A stretch of 64,000 nucleotides of DNA from Brachionus manjavacas (GCA_019054805.1 JAHQIY010000007.1:687501-751500), one strand, 5' to 3'. Shown: positions 23,432 to 37,205, counted from the first letter of the stretch. Notes: a model not told the origin generated them from the letters alone. Program-made: numbers and translations.

Positions 23432-26400
23432 ATGACCAAACAAGCGGAAACGTCAAATAATTCAGAGCAAGAGCAAATCGAGGAGCAAATTAAGTGTAGA
23501 AATTTATTGGACAAAGATACCAACTCTAATGATAACGTTCTGGATTTTTTCCACATTGAACAATTGGACAATGATGAACAAAATTTTCAAATATCTATAA
23601 AAAACTCAATTGAATCAGGTGCTTTTTCATCAAATACCTCTTGCAAAGCCGACTATAGCACAACATCGTCCCGAGTATCCAATTGTTCCCAAATTGGAAA
23701 ACACAAGCAATCAACTGAATTGAATACAATTGAAAAAAAACAAGCGGAATTTAAGTCCGATCAATCTTGGAGCAGCTCAGATCGAGAGTCAAGTCTTCTG
23801 GACATATCTTTTTCCTCGTCGGTCAACTCTCAACTCTTGGAATCAAGCTCACATCTAGGCCCGTTCTCCACGTCTGTGACAAACATTACAGACTTTTCTG
23901 AATCTACTTTCATGGAGCCAAAAAAAGACCAGATAAAAATCAGCCAAAAAACCTATTTGGGACCAAGTGCGAATTTCAAGGTTTTCGAAGATGGTTGGAT
24001 TATGAAAGAAACAGTGATTAAATCAGTGAAAAAAAATAATCTGCAAAAAGGAATTTCAAGTGAAAAAAGATCTAAAAGTAAGCAGAGACAAGTTTGTTCG
24101 ACTTTTGACGATAAATTTAGATATTCTATCTATCCTGTCACATTACGCTATTATCTTCATCTTTACAATGAAAAGCAAAAAAAAATTGACCAGAAAAAAA
24201 ATATACTCTTACTTTATAACAAAACTATGTCGCCAAGTGTTTCTAGTAAATCAGCCACCAGTCACTCGTCAAGCTACTCGGTCAATTTGACAACCAAAAA
24301 ACAAACTTCTAATAAAGAGTGTGACTTGAATTCGACAGATTCATCATTTGATTTTGAAATGCTAAACAAAACAAATGCAGCTTTAAATGCTTTGGGATCT
24401 AGTGGAACAAAAAAATTAAAAAATAGAAACAGTGAATCTAGTGCTGATTTGGAGTTTGAGCTCACACAAATTATTGATAAGATAATATCGAGAAAAGAGC
24501 GGAGCAAGTCCGAGTACAGGCGAGATGCATGTGGAAAAGGTAGCATCCAGTCGAGATGTCGCTCTAAACGCAAGACAAAAGCTAACAATCGGGCAAGCAA
24601 AAGTTATGATCAAAGGCATTCAAGTCGAAATTCAGTTGATTCATCGGAAAATTCATTAGATGATTTAAAAAAAAATGTAAATTAAAACTTTTTTAAATTT
24701 TACCCTTTATCTCACAAAAAATACTCAGGGTTAAAACCAAAAAAAAGACCTTAAATTTAATTAATTTTCTATTTAAAAATTAACTCCACGATTTTTTCAA
24801 TCTTTAATTTTTTTTATGAGAGTAAATTTAAATTTAGGCTTTATTTTTGGAAAATATCCCATATTCGGGTAATTTTGGTTAAAAGGTTGGATTTGGACTT
24901 GAGTCATAGAATCTTTAACATCGATTTACGATAGATAAATGAAATATTTATTTTTACAATCGTTTTCAGAAAGGTTGGCTTTTTAATAAGAGTTTTATAA
25001 GTTTTTTTTGAATTTGCTCCAAATAGAGTTAAAGATGATGATTTTAATTCAAAAATTAAATCTAATCTTGCTTAAAATTTTTGAAAAATTTTAATAATTT
25101 TCTAAAAAATTTAACTTAATTCATTTCTCTCTTCCAAGATGCTAATTCTAATTTTGATCTTATTTATTGTTGATAACCGATCTTAAGGAACCGGTTCAAA
25201 CACGGCAGGAAAATGATAATCTTGATCGAATTCTTTGCCCTTGAATTGGACCGTTAAGCTGTACCGGCTATAAGACAGATGGTTTTATTTTAAAAACATA
25301 TGTTTTCTATTTTATTGACGGAAAAAATTCTTAGGAGGACTATACCAATGAGAATATTAAAAATTTTCAAATTTTCCATCATTTATAACATTTTATAAAC
25401 TATTTAAATTCATTACCATTGTTCAGATAAATTTTGACCGGTCGCATGATCGCATGCACCGAAATCTTCATTAATTTTATTCACCAGTTTTTTTTTAATA
25501 TTTTTTTAATTAAATTAAAAGACCAACCTGAAATTGTTAAAAAGTTTTTACCAATTGTTTCTCCATTTTAAAATCGTGAAATCTCGAAGTTGGACATAAA
25601 TTTTTTTCTTGATTATATTTGAAGGTTGGAGATTTATGCCAAGTTATTTTTTCAAGTCTGTTTACTATTTTATGCATATAGGCTAAACCTCCTATGAATC
25701 TCCTATGAGTTTCTAGAGTAGCTAAGTTCAAGGCATCCAATATTTTGACAAAACTTTGCTTTTTTTAGATCTGGAATTATTTTTGTGTCCCGACTTTGAA
25801 ACGACTTTAAAACATCTATATTTTTCTTTAGATAGGGATTCCAAGCTGTCATTGTATTGTAAATGTCTATCAAATTAAAAGTCTTTGCAAAGAATAGCCC
25901 TAAGATTTTAAAAAAGTGATGATTTTCGATTCACTTAAAGCAAATTTTGTGATAGAATAAAGAAAATAAAAAAGGGCTTCACTTATTGACAAGTAACTAA
26001 AGAATCGTTTTATAGTTTTTAAACCAAATACAAAGTTAAATGGAATCAGAAATATCATCTATTTTTAAAGATTTTTTTTAATTCAAAAACATTTTCTAAT
26101 ATAGTTAAAAAGTTTTTTTGAAGTGTTTTGAGAGTAAGGCTGGTTAAGAAGAAAAAGCATTTTTGATGGTTCCATAGTCATTTTGTTAACGATTTGAAAT
26201 GAGAGATATTTTAGCGTATTGATAAAGAATAATTTTGAAAACAGATAAAGTTAATCAAAATTAAATTTTTTTTAAATCTTGATTGATGTGACAAGTTGGT
26301 CTTAGTTTGAAAATTTGCCTAATTAGATTATTTTGAAGGTTTTAAAGGTAAATTTTTGTGCCAGTGTTTAGGGTAAGTGTTTGAAGGCCGTAATTAGTAA

Positions 26401-29400
26401 AATTGAGATAGATAATACGTTTTGTATAGGAAGGGCTTAAAATTTTGGAGATATTGCTGATATTATGCATAAAGTATGATGGTCAAAATATTTTTTTTGT
26501 ACTTTTTTGAATTTCTCTGTTGCATCGGAGTTAAATTCCAGATTTGAGTTGATAATTTCATCAATATAATCAATAGATACAACCTCTATGAGTTTGGTTT
26601 CATTAAGGTAAAAATCAGATTTGAATAAAAGCGGACCAAAGTGTATAATATGAGATTTAGGATGGTTGAATTTTTATCTCCATTTTAATTAAAAGATATT
26701 TGGAAGTTTCTGGAGATGAGAACCATTAGATCTAATGAGAATAAAATAATAAGCATAAACTATTATTTAAAAATCAAGATTTTTATTTTGGGCACCATTT
26801 TTTTTAAACATTTATCTATGAGGTCGTCATTGAAAGCATTGAATAGAAAAGAGGATAAGATACTTTGCTTGACACCAGATTCCACCTTAAATGGCTCATT
26901 GTAAATAATTTAAAAATTGGAAAAAATTTTCTATTTTATGTCAATGGTACTATTAAATGAGCGCCGAAACTAAAGGCCGTAAAAAAATTGCTATTTAAGT
27001 CCACCAATTTTAAATGGAGAGGATTTTTTCACAATTATTAGTTCTGGTGGTTAAATTGTCCCAAAAGCCCTTTCGAGCTTTTATTAAATCCATTAAACAT
27101 TAAGAAAATTTTTGAAAAAAAAGAGCCAATTTATATTTTAGTAATTTTTCTAGGAATCATCTCAAGCAAGCAAAGAAGTAAAATTCTCAAGTAAAATTTT
27201 TCTAATTATTTAACTATTAGTGGTTTTGATGAAATTTAAATTTTTTTAGTTGACACTACCAACTCAGGTGGAGGATTAGTTACAGCAGAAATTAAACTAG
27301 ATAACCAAATGGTAACATTTGATTTGAAGAAAATCAACGATACAAATTATGAGCTAAAGCTAATGCCCAGACAAGTGGGAGAATATAAAATTTACATGTT
27401 TTTAAATAATCAATCAGTCAAGGGATCACCCTTTTCGGTCAAAATTGATTCTTTGCATGGCACCAAAATTACACAAAACTTATCTTTTAATAAAATTCAA
27501 AGCCAAAAAGCAAATGAACTTAAATGCAAGTATTTTGATGAGAATTTGGCAAGTCGCAAAATAATCGAAAATTCTAATTTTACTTTTAAAACTGATGTGT
27601 TCGAGTTGTCAAATAAAAATGAGGACTTAATTGTAGGTGAACAAGTTAAATTAAATGGTAACATTTTTGAAAAGAAATTAATAAAAAATTATTTAAATCA
27701 TCTTAATTTTATTTTTAAGTAAGAATTATAGATTATGGGCAAAAATCAAAGCAATTATCAGACACAAAAATTGAAACCCAAGTCACACACAACGAAAAAT
27801 TAGTCGAGCATAAAGTTGAGCTTTCTCAGACCGGAATACATCAGATAAAATTTTTACCAATCGAAACTGGTATCTATAGTGTATTTTTTTTTAAAAATGG
27901 AACTAAAATTGAAGGTCAGACGCAGCCAAAAAATTTAAAAAATTTTAAAACTTGAATTTTAGGTTGTCCGTACAAATTGAATGTTAAAGGACGTTTTTTA
28001 AGAGAGATAAAAAAACCAAAATATGCCCAAGTCGGCGTTCCGTACATTCTAAATGGTACAGTGAATTTCTGTGTGTTGAAATTTTCTAAATTTTGTTTAA
28101 GTTGAATACTGTAACACTACCAATCTGAAAGCTATTGTATTTACACAAAAAGCTTCATTCAACTCAATGCCATTGCAATCTAATAAAACTATAGCCAAAT
28201 TGATTAATTTACCTGTTGAAAAAATCATTCAAAGTGATTCGAAACTAAGACTCAAATTTGTTCCCTTGCATGCCTCTGAACATATAATCGATATTGTTGA
28301 TAATGGAAATTCTATCGAAGGATTTCCTATAAAAATCAATGTTTTTCCTAGCAATGAAATTTTTTTGGTTACCGAAAATGCCAACGGAGCCCAAATAGGT
28401 TCTTTGACAAGATTTAGAATTTATTTAAATGGAATTAAGGAATCACTGAACATTAAGATTACAAGTAAATAAATACTGAATTTTTACTTAAAAAAATTAA
28501 ATTTAAAAAAATTTATTTAGACATTGATTCAGGAAATAGCCAATTTGCCACTTTTTTACTTGACCAAGAGTACCAATTGTCAAATCACATTTTTGCTGCT
28601 TTGGGGAAATTTTTAAGAATTGACCAGAATCGGATAAAAAATAGAGAAGTAACTATTGAAAATGGTAGAATAAAAAATTTATTCTTTCATAATTTTTTTT
28701 AATAATTTTTTTAAAGGTAATACCCGAGTTGTTTTTACAATCGAGGAAGAAGAACAGATGCCAAATAATTCCGTTTTAAAAATTTTAAAACAAATTATAG
28801 AAAACAAAAAATTTGTGATCATCGATTTGTCTCTAAATAAAACAATTAAAGCATTAACTAATTCATTTAAATTTGGTAATTTTCCCATGAACTAATAAAT
28901 AGAAGAAAATATTTTTTTTTCAAAAAGGGGCAAAAGGTGAGAATGTTGGCTTCAAGCTAACAAAGCAGGTGAACAAGCCTTTCGACTATTTAGGTGAATT
29001 TGAGCCCTCAACAATTGGACGATACAGAATTGATGTAGAAAACTTCAATATTCCAATTAATAATTCACCTTTTATTATCAATGTTTGTGACCCGAATTTA
29101 ATTAAAATTGTAAATGTTCCCTCAAGTGTTAATGTGGGCGATGAAAATTTCATTGAAAGTAGGTCTAAATATTTACACGTTTATTAATTTGAAAAAAAAA
29201 TATTTATTTGTAGTTGACCGATCTTTGACTGGATTCTCCGAACTTGAAACTATAATTCTGGCACCTAGTGGAATAAAATTACCCTTCAAAATCGAATCAT
29301 CCTTTAATCATAAAATTCGGTTCATTGCTAGAGAAAAAGGAATACACAAGCTCTCGTTCAAATTGGGCGATTGCTTAGTCACAGGTAAACTAATTTTTAT

Positions 29401-32400
29401 TAATTTTTCTCTAGCAACCCTTAAATTAATTAGAGTTATTTTTTTAAATATTAAGATTTTTAAATTTTAACAAATTAAAAAGTTAATCAGCTATTTTATT
29501 TTATCATCATAAATATATGATTTTGCTGAGAATTATGAATTTTTTTTCAACATTCTTTTTCTCTTTTTCATTAGGTTGTTTTAGTTAATATTTTAAGATA
29601 TTTTTAAATGAAAGCATTGTAAATCTTCTTCAAGTTAAACACTAGTCTTATATTTTTAAATAAAACTTTTAATTTGAAATTAAATAAAATAAAATTTAAT
29701 TAAAAACAAAAATTAAGTTATAAATTTAGCTAAATTTTTAATTTAAATTGAAATTTAATAATTAAATTCAATAAATAATTCAATTTAATTAAGAGTAAAT
29801 TTTATTGAATGAAATCCGAAATTATAACAAAAATATAGTGGTTATATTGTAGCTAGAAGGTGTGCTTTAACTGCAATTAATTACACGATCAACAAACTTC
29901 TGATCATATTTGTTTATACGAATAACTCCTGTATCCTACCAACCTGTTTTTTGATAAGTATTAGAGAATACTTATTTATGTATATATCCGAAAATGAATA
30001 TTTAATTTTTTAAAATATGTATTCAAGAATACATTAGAATACTTAATTTTAGAAAATTTTTTTAAATTTTTTTTGTCGAAAACACTTCCGATGTATTCGA
30101 GAATACTTTTGATCTATTCCAGAATATGAATTCAAGGAAAAAAAATTTTGTGTGTATGCAGAGACCATATTATTATTAAACCACATTTTTATATTATTTA
30201 ATTATAAAATTATTACTGTTTGGAGTCAATTTAAAGGTTTTTAAAAATCAAAAGAAAAATTTTAAAGCATCAATTTTTGTTAAATTTATCGAATTACATT
30301 TAGAAAAAAAATTAAAATACAATTTTTTGGTTTGAAATGGAAAAATACAGAGAAAAAAACCTATTCTTTTACATTTATTAAATCTAAAATTGTAGCTACG
30401 GTTAGAAATGCTACACGAGTCTTTTTCTAGTCGGATTGTTTAATAAATCAATATTAGACAATTCGGCGAAACGATCATTACTGAATATTCTTGATTTTAG
30501 TTCGTCGTTCGACAATTTTTGAATATCAATAATTTTTTCAACATTACTTTTAATAGAATTTGTTAACTGTTCTACAACGTTGTCGGAGGGTCAAAAAAAA
30601 AATTGGAGAAACTCTCCGAAAATAATGAAAATCCAGTCACAATAAATTCTGACATTGAACAACGAGTTGAATGAATACATAAATAAGTATTCTCGGATAC
30701 TTATCAAAAAACAGGTTGGCAGGATACATTGAAACACAAATTTTAATTTTTTTGAGACCATAAAAAAAATATGTGATCAGGAAAAAAATTATGACTATTG
30801 AAAAAATGAAAAAAATTTTTTTATATATTCCCTCGTTCGATGCTGCACCACAAGTTAAGACACGCCTTTGGACCATGCACCAAAGCAGATCTCGTCCATG
30901 CTTTTATATGTGTCTTGATGACGCAAAAACTTGTTTGATAATTTTAGTAAGGCACTCGATTTTCAAAAATCATAATTTTTTTTTTAAATTTAGTTTAAAA
31001 GTTAAATAAAATTTCTTTTTTTTTCAAAAAGATAACCCTATTGAGATAAATGCAAAAGAGAATTGTTTTTTAAATGTTTACGGAAATGGTCTTTACAATG
31101 GTATTGAGAACACTTATTCTATTTTTTATGCTCAAATTGTCAACTCTCTCCAAGGAAAACTAGAAATAGATATTTGTGATCCATGTGGAAATCTAATAAA
31201 AAACTACACGAGTAAAATCAACGATTACCTTTTTGAAATTAAGTATATTCCTCACAAAATTGGAAAATATAAAGTCTTTATAAAATTTGATGGAGAACAA
31301 ATACCGTCAAGTCCCTTTACTGCCAATGTAATAAACCCCGATAAAATCACCATAAAAGATGATTGTCAGTATTTTTTCAATCTTAGAAATGTAGACCTGG
31401 AAATTAACCAAGAAAAATATTTTTGTTTCAACACGCTAGATGCTGGAGACGGAGACATTCAGCTTGATATCATAGCTCCCAATGACCAACTTTTGCCTTA
31501 TAGGAAAAACATTGATAACCAAAATGAACATAAAATAAGTTTTTGTCCAGTTTTTGAGGGCTTGTATAAGATACACGTTTATTTTAACAATCAAGAACTA
31601 AAATTTTCGCCAATTTTTACCAAAACCGACAAATGCTTGGAAACAGATGCAGTTAGAGTTTATGGAGATGGCGTCAAAAATGCAAATCTTAATAAAGAGT
31701 CAAATTTTTTGATAGATTTGTCCAATATGGACACAATCAACGAAAATTTTAATTTATCTGTGACTGCAATTTCAGATGAATCTCATGTATTGAAATTCGA
31801 TTTGGAAAAAATTCAAAATCAAATGTACAATTGTACTTTTACACCTGACAAAATCGGAATTTATTTATTAAGTGTAAAACTAAATCACATCCATATATGG
31901 GAATCTCCATTTATTTTAAATGTTAGAATGAGCACAGATCCCACTAAAATAATTATTAACAATAATGATTTTAAAAGCATAATAATAGGCGATGAGGTGT
32001 CAACCATTATTGACACTCGTGGTGCTGGTGCTGGTGAGCTTAGCGCAAGTTGTCTAGGTCTAACTAAACATGCAGAATGTCAATTTATCGACCGAAAAGA
32101 CGGAACCTATGAATTAAAGATTAGGCCTAACGAAATTGGCAAACATTTGCTCAGCCTAAAATACAATGATGTTAATGTGTCAAATAGTCCTTTCACTTTT
32201 AAAGTCTCAAGTCTTCCTGATGCAAGTAAAGTTCAAGTTTTTGGACCAGGAATAGGTCATGGTGTGATTGATAAGTTCAAATCGAATTTTACATGCGATA
32301 CTCGAGGAGCTGGAGCTGGACAACTAACTGTGAGAATACGTGGACCTAAGGGAGCATTTCGAGTGGACATGCAGCGAAAAGATGAAAAAGATAGAAGAAT

Positions 32401-32682
32401 TGAATGCAGTTATGATCCCATAGAGGTTTGTTTATTTGATCATTTGAATGGAGAATAAAAAAATTATTTTTTAAGAGTGGCGAGTATCAGATAAATGTAA
32501 AATGGTCAGGAAAACATGTGCCTAAATCACCTTTCAATGTTAATATTTTTAAAACAAAAGAAGAATTAGACAGATTTTTGTGCGAGTCGATTCAAGATAA
32601 AAATTTAAATAGTTTGGAAAATGATAAACAATCAAAGAGTTTACAAAAATCTGATTTGCATAATGTTTTGTCAACAATATAA
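23432..32682 (+). CDS. Filamin-repeat protein, gene B
   Basis: Exons: 23432-24676, 27154-27190, 27250-27657, 27732-27914, 27963-28055, 28102-28464, 28521-28664, 28717-28875, 28928-29158, 29214-29384, 31032-32425, 32476-32682. All are in frame (1,544 aa). Exon 1 encodes about 415 Ser/Thr/Lys-rich, probably disordered residues. The rest is a chain of filamin repeats. The last ones are canonical: IDTRGAGAGELS, DGTYELKIRP, NSPFTFKV, then VFGPGIGHGV, CDTRGAGAGQLTVRI and SGEYQINV...KSPFNVNI. No CH actin-binding domain, dimerisation hinge or membrane segment is visible. It lies in the same orientation, 8 kb downstream of gene A, and shares the plan of disordered block plus repeats and mostly phase-1 introns. 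It is probably a tandem relative of gene A. The exact orthologue is unknown. Confidence 0.88.
24677..27153 (+). other. First intron of gene B
   Basis: Phase-0 intron from AAT|GTAAAT to TTTTTCTAG. Most of its second half is an antisense LINE remnant (25520-26960). The first 800 bases are featureless AT-rich DNA. Confidence 0.7.
25520..26960 (-). mobile_element. Decayed antisense LINE in intron 1 of gene B
   Basis: Minus-strand reading gives reverse transcriptase pieces in the right order: GVKQSILSSFLFNAFNDDL (the GVPQGS box, decayed), then HIIHFGPLLFKSDFYLNE and IEVVSIDYIDEI, then ALNLATLETHRRFIGG at 25537-25740. Stops and shifts lie throughout. It is inserted opposite to the gene's transcription. 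Confidence 0.7.
29385..31031 (+). other. Intron 10 of gene B
   Basis: Phase-1 intron from ACAG|GTAAAC to CAAAAAG. It holds the foldback element 29930-30728. The 300 bases after that element have no recognisable content. Confidence 0.7.
29930..30728. mobile_element. MITE-like element with 54-bp inverted repeats
   Basis: Terminal inverted repeats at 29930-29983 and 30675-30728 match at 51 of 54 positions, beginning TGTATCCT[AG]CCAACC. The interior (about 690 bases) is AT-rich and repeats GAGAATAC/GAATAC-type motifs but encodes nothing. I could not see a clear target-site duplication. It is most simply a non-autonomous DNA transposon. Confidence 0.75.
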
Positions 32683-35218
32683 AATTGGGATATTGGGTTT
32701 TGAACTCAAATAAAAAATTTATTTAATTACACAATTAATTTATTTATTTAAATAATTTTAGTTTTTAATTTTTCTTTAAATTGTTAATAGCTTTAATAGT
32801 TTTGAAATAAAAATTATAATTACTATTTATTTTTTTTCAAAAAATCAAAAATATTACTACATTTCAAGTTTTAAAATATAAGCCAAATAAAATATTGGAA
32901 ATTTTCCTTCTTTTTTCTTAATTAATGCTTAATAATTTAAATAAATTGAGCATATTTACTTTTAATGTAAAAAAAGCATATTTAAATGAAAGAATATTTC
33001 AGAAAATTAAAACAAAATAAAAATAATAATAATAATATATAAAAGCTACAGCAAAACTAGCTTGCTGAGGTGACCTACTAGGAGGTCTTCATGGTAGCTC
33101 CTTGCACATAGAAAAGTACTGAAAAAAGAAATCCTGTTTAAATTTAGAGTCAAAATCAAAATTTGAAAGTCAAAATTAGAGTTAAGATTCTCGATAGAAA
33201 AAGCTGTAAGAGAAAAATTTTATAAATAAATGTTCATCTTCAGGATTGTTGACTAGACCTGAATGCATCGTATCCGTTCTTATAAAAATAAATTATAAAT
33301 TTCTAAAAATTAAATGAAATTTTGATTCAGCCAAAAAAGAATGTAATATTTTTTCATCGAATCAACTAGACATTTTTATTTTTTATTGTATTTGATTCTA
33401 TCCAATTTATCTTCTAAGCCGACTAATCAAAAGTGCTTCCCAATAGACACCCATTTCATAGATCAATTTTTGAGTTAACAAAAAAAATGATAATTTATAT
33501 TGATAAGTGTGTGGGTTTACATGCTTAAAAGATAAAACCAAAGTTTTATTAATTAATGATTCTGATCAAAACGCCGAAAAAAATTCGAAGATATTTTTCT
33601 CTTTTAAAACATTAAAATAAAGGATCAAAAATCAATTTTAATATTTCAAAATTTATTTTTTTTCACATTACTGAAGGAAAGGAGCATTTAAATTTTTGAG
33701 CCTAAGTGTAAAACGAAATTGAAAATCATAAACATTTTGGCTAATTAATTCGGAATTCTAATGAATTGTAACCAATGCCTTAAACAACATTTTTTACTCA
33801 ATAATGAATCAATATGATGCAACAGATATTCTATTAATAAAATCAAGTCTCGATGCATTAGCTGAAATAGGAGATTGATAAAATCAAGCAAGAAATGTAA
33901 ATTTCTTAAGGATAAATGAATGCTGCATCTTAAGCCCGAGCTAATCGCTTTACAGAAACATTAGCTAGAACAACAAACAAATGCCTTCAAATAATTGATT
34001 ATATAAGAACGTAATTCTTTTAGATAATTGATTCTTTAACTAGTACTAAAATAATTTTTATTAAATTTTTTAATAAACCCTCAGATATAAAAGCTCATGC
34101 AAATGAAAATCTTTCAAAATAAAATACATCAGTAAACTTTAATTTATAATTAATTGACATTTTGTGAAAAGAGTCTGGCAAAAATATTATGATTTGGGAT
34201 CCCTGTGTGTACCCAGTGTTAATTAGCTTGAACATTATGAAATGTTATAAAAATAATGTTTAATGACTGAAAGATAAGCTTACATATTTGAATTTTTTTG
34301 CTGGTTCACAGCTGTTCAATATTAATAAAAATAGAAATGCACAATTTCAATCAAACTTGGTCAGAAAAATGTGTATTCTTTTTTTAATTTTGGACTTTTT
34401 TCAATTAAATTTTGTTAAATCAGCAAATTTTGTTCAAAAAAAAAATTAATTAGTCATAAACAAGCATATAAACTTTAACAAAAATATTAACTAAAAATTT
34501 AGAAGAATCAAGTATTTGATTTTGAAATTTTTTTTCTTGTTTAGATAAGGAAATAGAGTGAAATAATAAATCAAAATATTCTCCTTAGTATCTAATTGAT
34601 AAGTCTAAGTCGAATGAAATTGATAAGAAACTTGAACAAAAATTACGTAACATGATGGTATGATTAATCCGAGTAGCGAAAGTAACTTTGCCGTATGTGA
34701 GTTATAAATTTAAAAAAAATCAATCAAAATTAATTTTTGAATGATTCACGTAATCAGATAAGTTTTAGCAAACAAAAAATGTTAAACTGCTGAATGTTCC
34801 AGCAAGCCGATTTCACTACGCACGTAGTTTAATCAAGCTGATTACATCATAAATATGCAAACAAACTGGTGTTTAAAAGCAAAGAGTCAAGCGTTCTAGC
34901 AGTTCCGTGGTTTAACCAAATTAGTAAAGATTTTTTAATAAAATTAATTCTATTACTCAATATGCTGAAGATAAATGCACCTAGAAAATTCGGGGTCGTT
35001 ATTTATTCATTCCTTATTTTAGATAAAAATAAAAATTTAGCTAATTACATTTGCATTGGAATCCTGCTTATCCTTGTTAGTAAATAGTTTGGAATTCGTA
35101 GATTTACAAACAATAAATCAAATTTTGATAAATTAAATAGCTAAACAGACTAACTAACTCTTGAGCAATTCATTCGAGTTAAATTTCCATTTAATTTAGA
35201 TCTGAATAAATTTTTAAA
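32683..35218. other. Intergenic between gene B and the Kunitz gene
   Basis: 2.5 kb of AT-rich sequence with AATAAA at 32709-32714, probably the gene B poly(A) signal. No coding region, repeat or RNA gene is recognised in the rest. Confidence 0.5.
32709..32714 (+). terminator. Poly(A) signal of gene B
   Basis: AATAAA 27 bases after the stop codon. Confidence 0.5.
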
Positions 35219-37143
35219 ATGTACTCGCTAATAAATATTAGAAATCAAATAATGGTATTTTTTATTAATTAAACAAAATAAAAGATGGGAATAATTTTTT
35301 ATTTCTAGATTACATTGTTGTTGGTTTGTGTGACAAGTCAGCTTTCGTTGAGGAATAAACGCCAACAAGATCCGTCGGAAACAGACTACTTTAGTCCATT
35401 AGACGAGAGCTTGAGGTTGGATCATCTGCCAGTTCATGATGACACCGAGCTGGAAAAAATTGAAAGCGATGTCAATTCGACCCCCGAAGACCAAATTGTA
35501 CTCTCTACAGTTGCCAATCAAATAAATGGTCATGTTTTTGCTGAAATTTCTAGTCCACCAAACCAAGTAGAAGAAGTAACTGAGGCAGAAAATGCTCACC
35601 AACAAAACGACTACAGTACTTACTTTTATGACTATAATGACTTTCATTACAATGACCCTGAAAATTTGTTACCAAGTAATGAAGAAAATTTAGAAATAGC
35701 TGAAGAAAACGTTGAAGAACAAAACACTTTTACCGATGGCAGTCAGCTTTTGGATTTGAATGACACCCAGAAATTGGATGTTGATGACGATTATAACTAC
35801 CATTTTGAATCATATGATGCTGAAAACCCTGAGACAATCCTGGAAACTAGTGAGCCTGAATTAAGCACTGAAATAAATCAAGAAGAGTATCAAGAAATTG
35901 GAACTGAAAGTCCAAGCGGAGATTACGAAACAATTGATGCAGAAGAAGACACTCATACCTTACATGAGAATAACAATGATGAAGATTTATCACTTTATAT
36001 TGATGAGCCTGATAGAGATCAATTGCTTAATAGCAATCGAATAGCAGAGGACTATGAAAATGAAGTGGAAGTTTTAAAGCCTTCTATTTGGTTCAAACAA
36101 GTGGTTATTAATGAAACTCATGAAGAAGAAAGTCATTTGACTGCCAACTGTCCGGATTTAAATTGTGAATTTGGCTTTAAGACAGATTTGTATGGAAAGC
36201 CTATTTGTTCGTGCTTTAATCCATGTCATGTAAATGTCTTTTAAGAAATTTTTGTCAAAGCAGTCATTGAAAATCTTTTCAACATTCATTAAAAATTAAC
36301 TTGAAATTTGATTTCGTTTCCAGAAAGATGGTAAATTATCGAGAATACTGTTCAAAAATAAAAATTAGATTTTAAAGGAAACAAAGCTATTTTAAATTGA
36401 TTGAAAAGATTGATGCTTGATTGATTAATTTATACTTTTTTTTATAAAGCTTTGTTTTTTTAAATAGGAAAAAAAATGTGGTGCTAATATTTGCAAAATA
36501 GAGAAAATTTCTGAGTCTAAATATATCGGCGCTTGCTATGATCCAACTAAAATCGAGCGACCTATTCATTGTCACCTACCATTGGCAACTGGATCATGCA
36601 AAAATTACACTTCAAGATTTTATTTTAATTCATTTTTGCAGAGATGTGCTCATTTTGTCTACACAGGTTGTGAAGGAAACCATAATAACTTCGATACCTG
36701 GGAAAAATGTGAAATGGAATGCAACAGTATGAAAAATATTTAGACTTTTTATTAGTTTCAAATTTATTTTAATTGAATTGTAGCTTGTAGCTTACCTGCC
36801 ACCCGAGGACCATGCCACGGAAACATAATTCGATACTACTATGACTCGTTGAAAAGAGAATGTGTAGCTTTCAAGTATTTTAATTTTTTTAAGTCTGAAA
36901 AAAATTTATTTTTTTTATCTGTTAAGCTGGGGTGGGTGTAAAGGAAACGAAAATAATTTTAAAACCAGAAAACACTGCGAAGATTCATGTATATTCCGAA
37001 GAGAAGGTAAAATAGAAAATATTTACAACTTATTTTTTAACTAAATTTTATCAATTTAAGGTGCTTTATTTTTACATGGAATGCCGATTAAAGTTATAAG
37101 AAAATATCATCAAGATCAAGTCGAAGAAAACAGTCAAAATTAG
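35219..37143 (+). CDS. Secreted acidic antistasin/Kunitz protease inhibitor
   Basis: Exons 35219-35254, 35309-36229, 36468-36726, 36784-36874, 36927-37006, 37061-37143 keep frame (489 aa). Residues 1-30 form a signal peptide with an ITLLLVCVTS core. Residues 35-290 are very rich in Glu, Asp, Asn and Tyr. An antistasin-like cysteine cluster (CPDLNCEFGF...ICSCFNPC) sits near residues 292-318. Two Kunitz domains follow at 354-404 and 407-457, both with the exact BPTI cysteine spacing 8-15-7-12-3. Domain 1 has Lys364 at the P1 position (GSC-K), as in trypsin inhibitors. Domain 2 has His417 there, so a different or lost target is likely. The short basic tail ends at TAG. It is probably an extracellular serine-protease inhibitor. 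The acidic region may bind matrix or calcium (inference). Confidence 0.9.
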
Positions 37144-37205
37144 ATCCAAATAGATTTTAAAACTTAAATGCAGAGTCAGTGTCTATACGACAATAACGAA
37201 CATAA

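Noticed and set aside
27309-27722. Reading gene B exon 3 through to the stop at 27722
   Set aside because: A donor AATG|GTAACA after 27657 restores the frame into the next filamin exon; the extra codons are AT-rich intron sequence.
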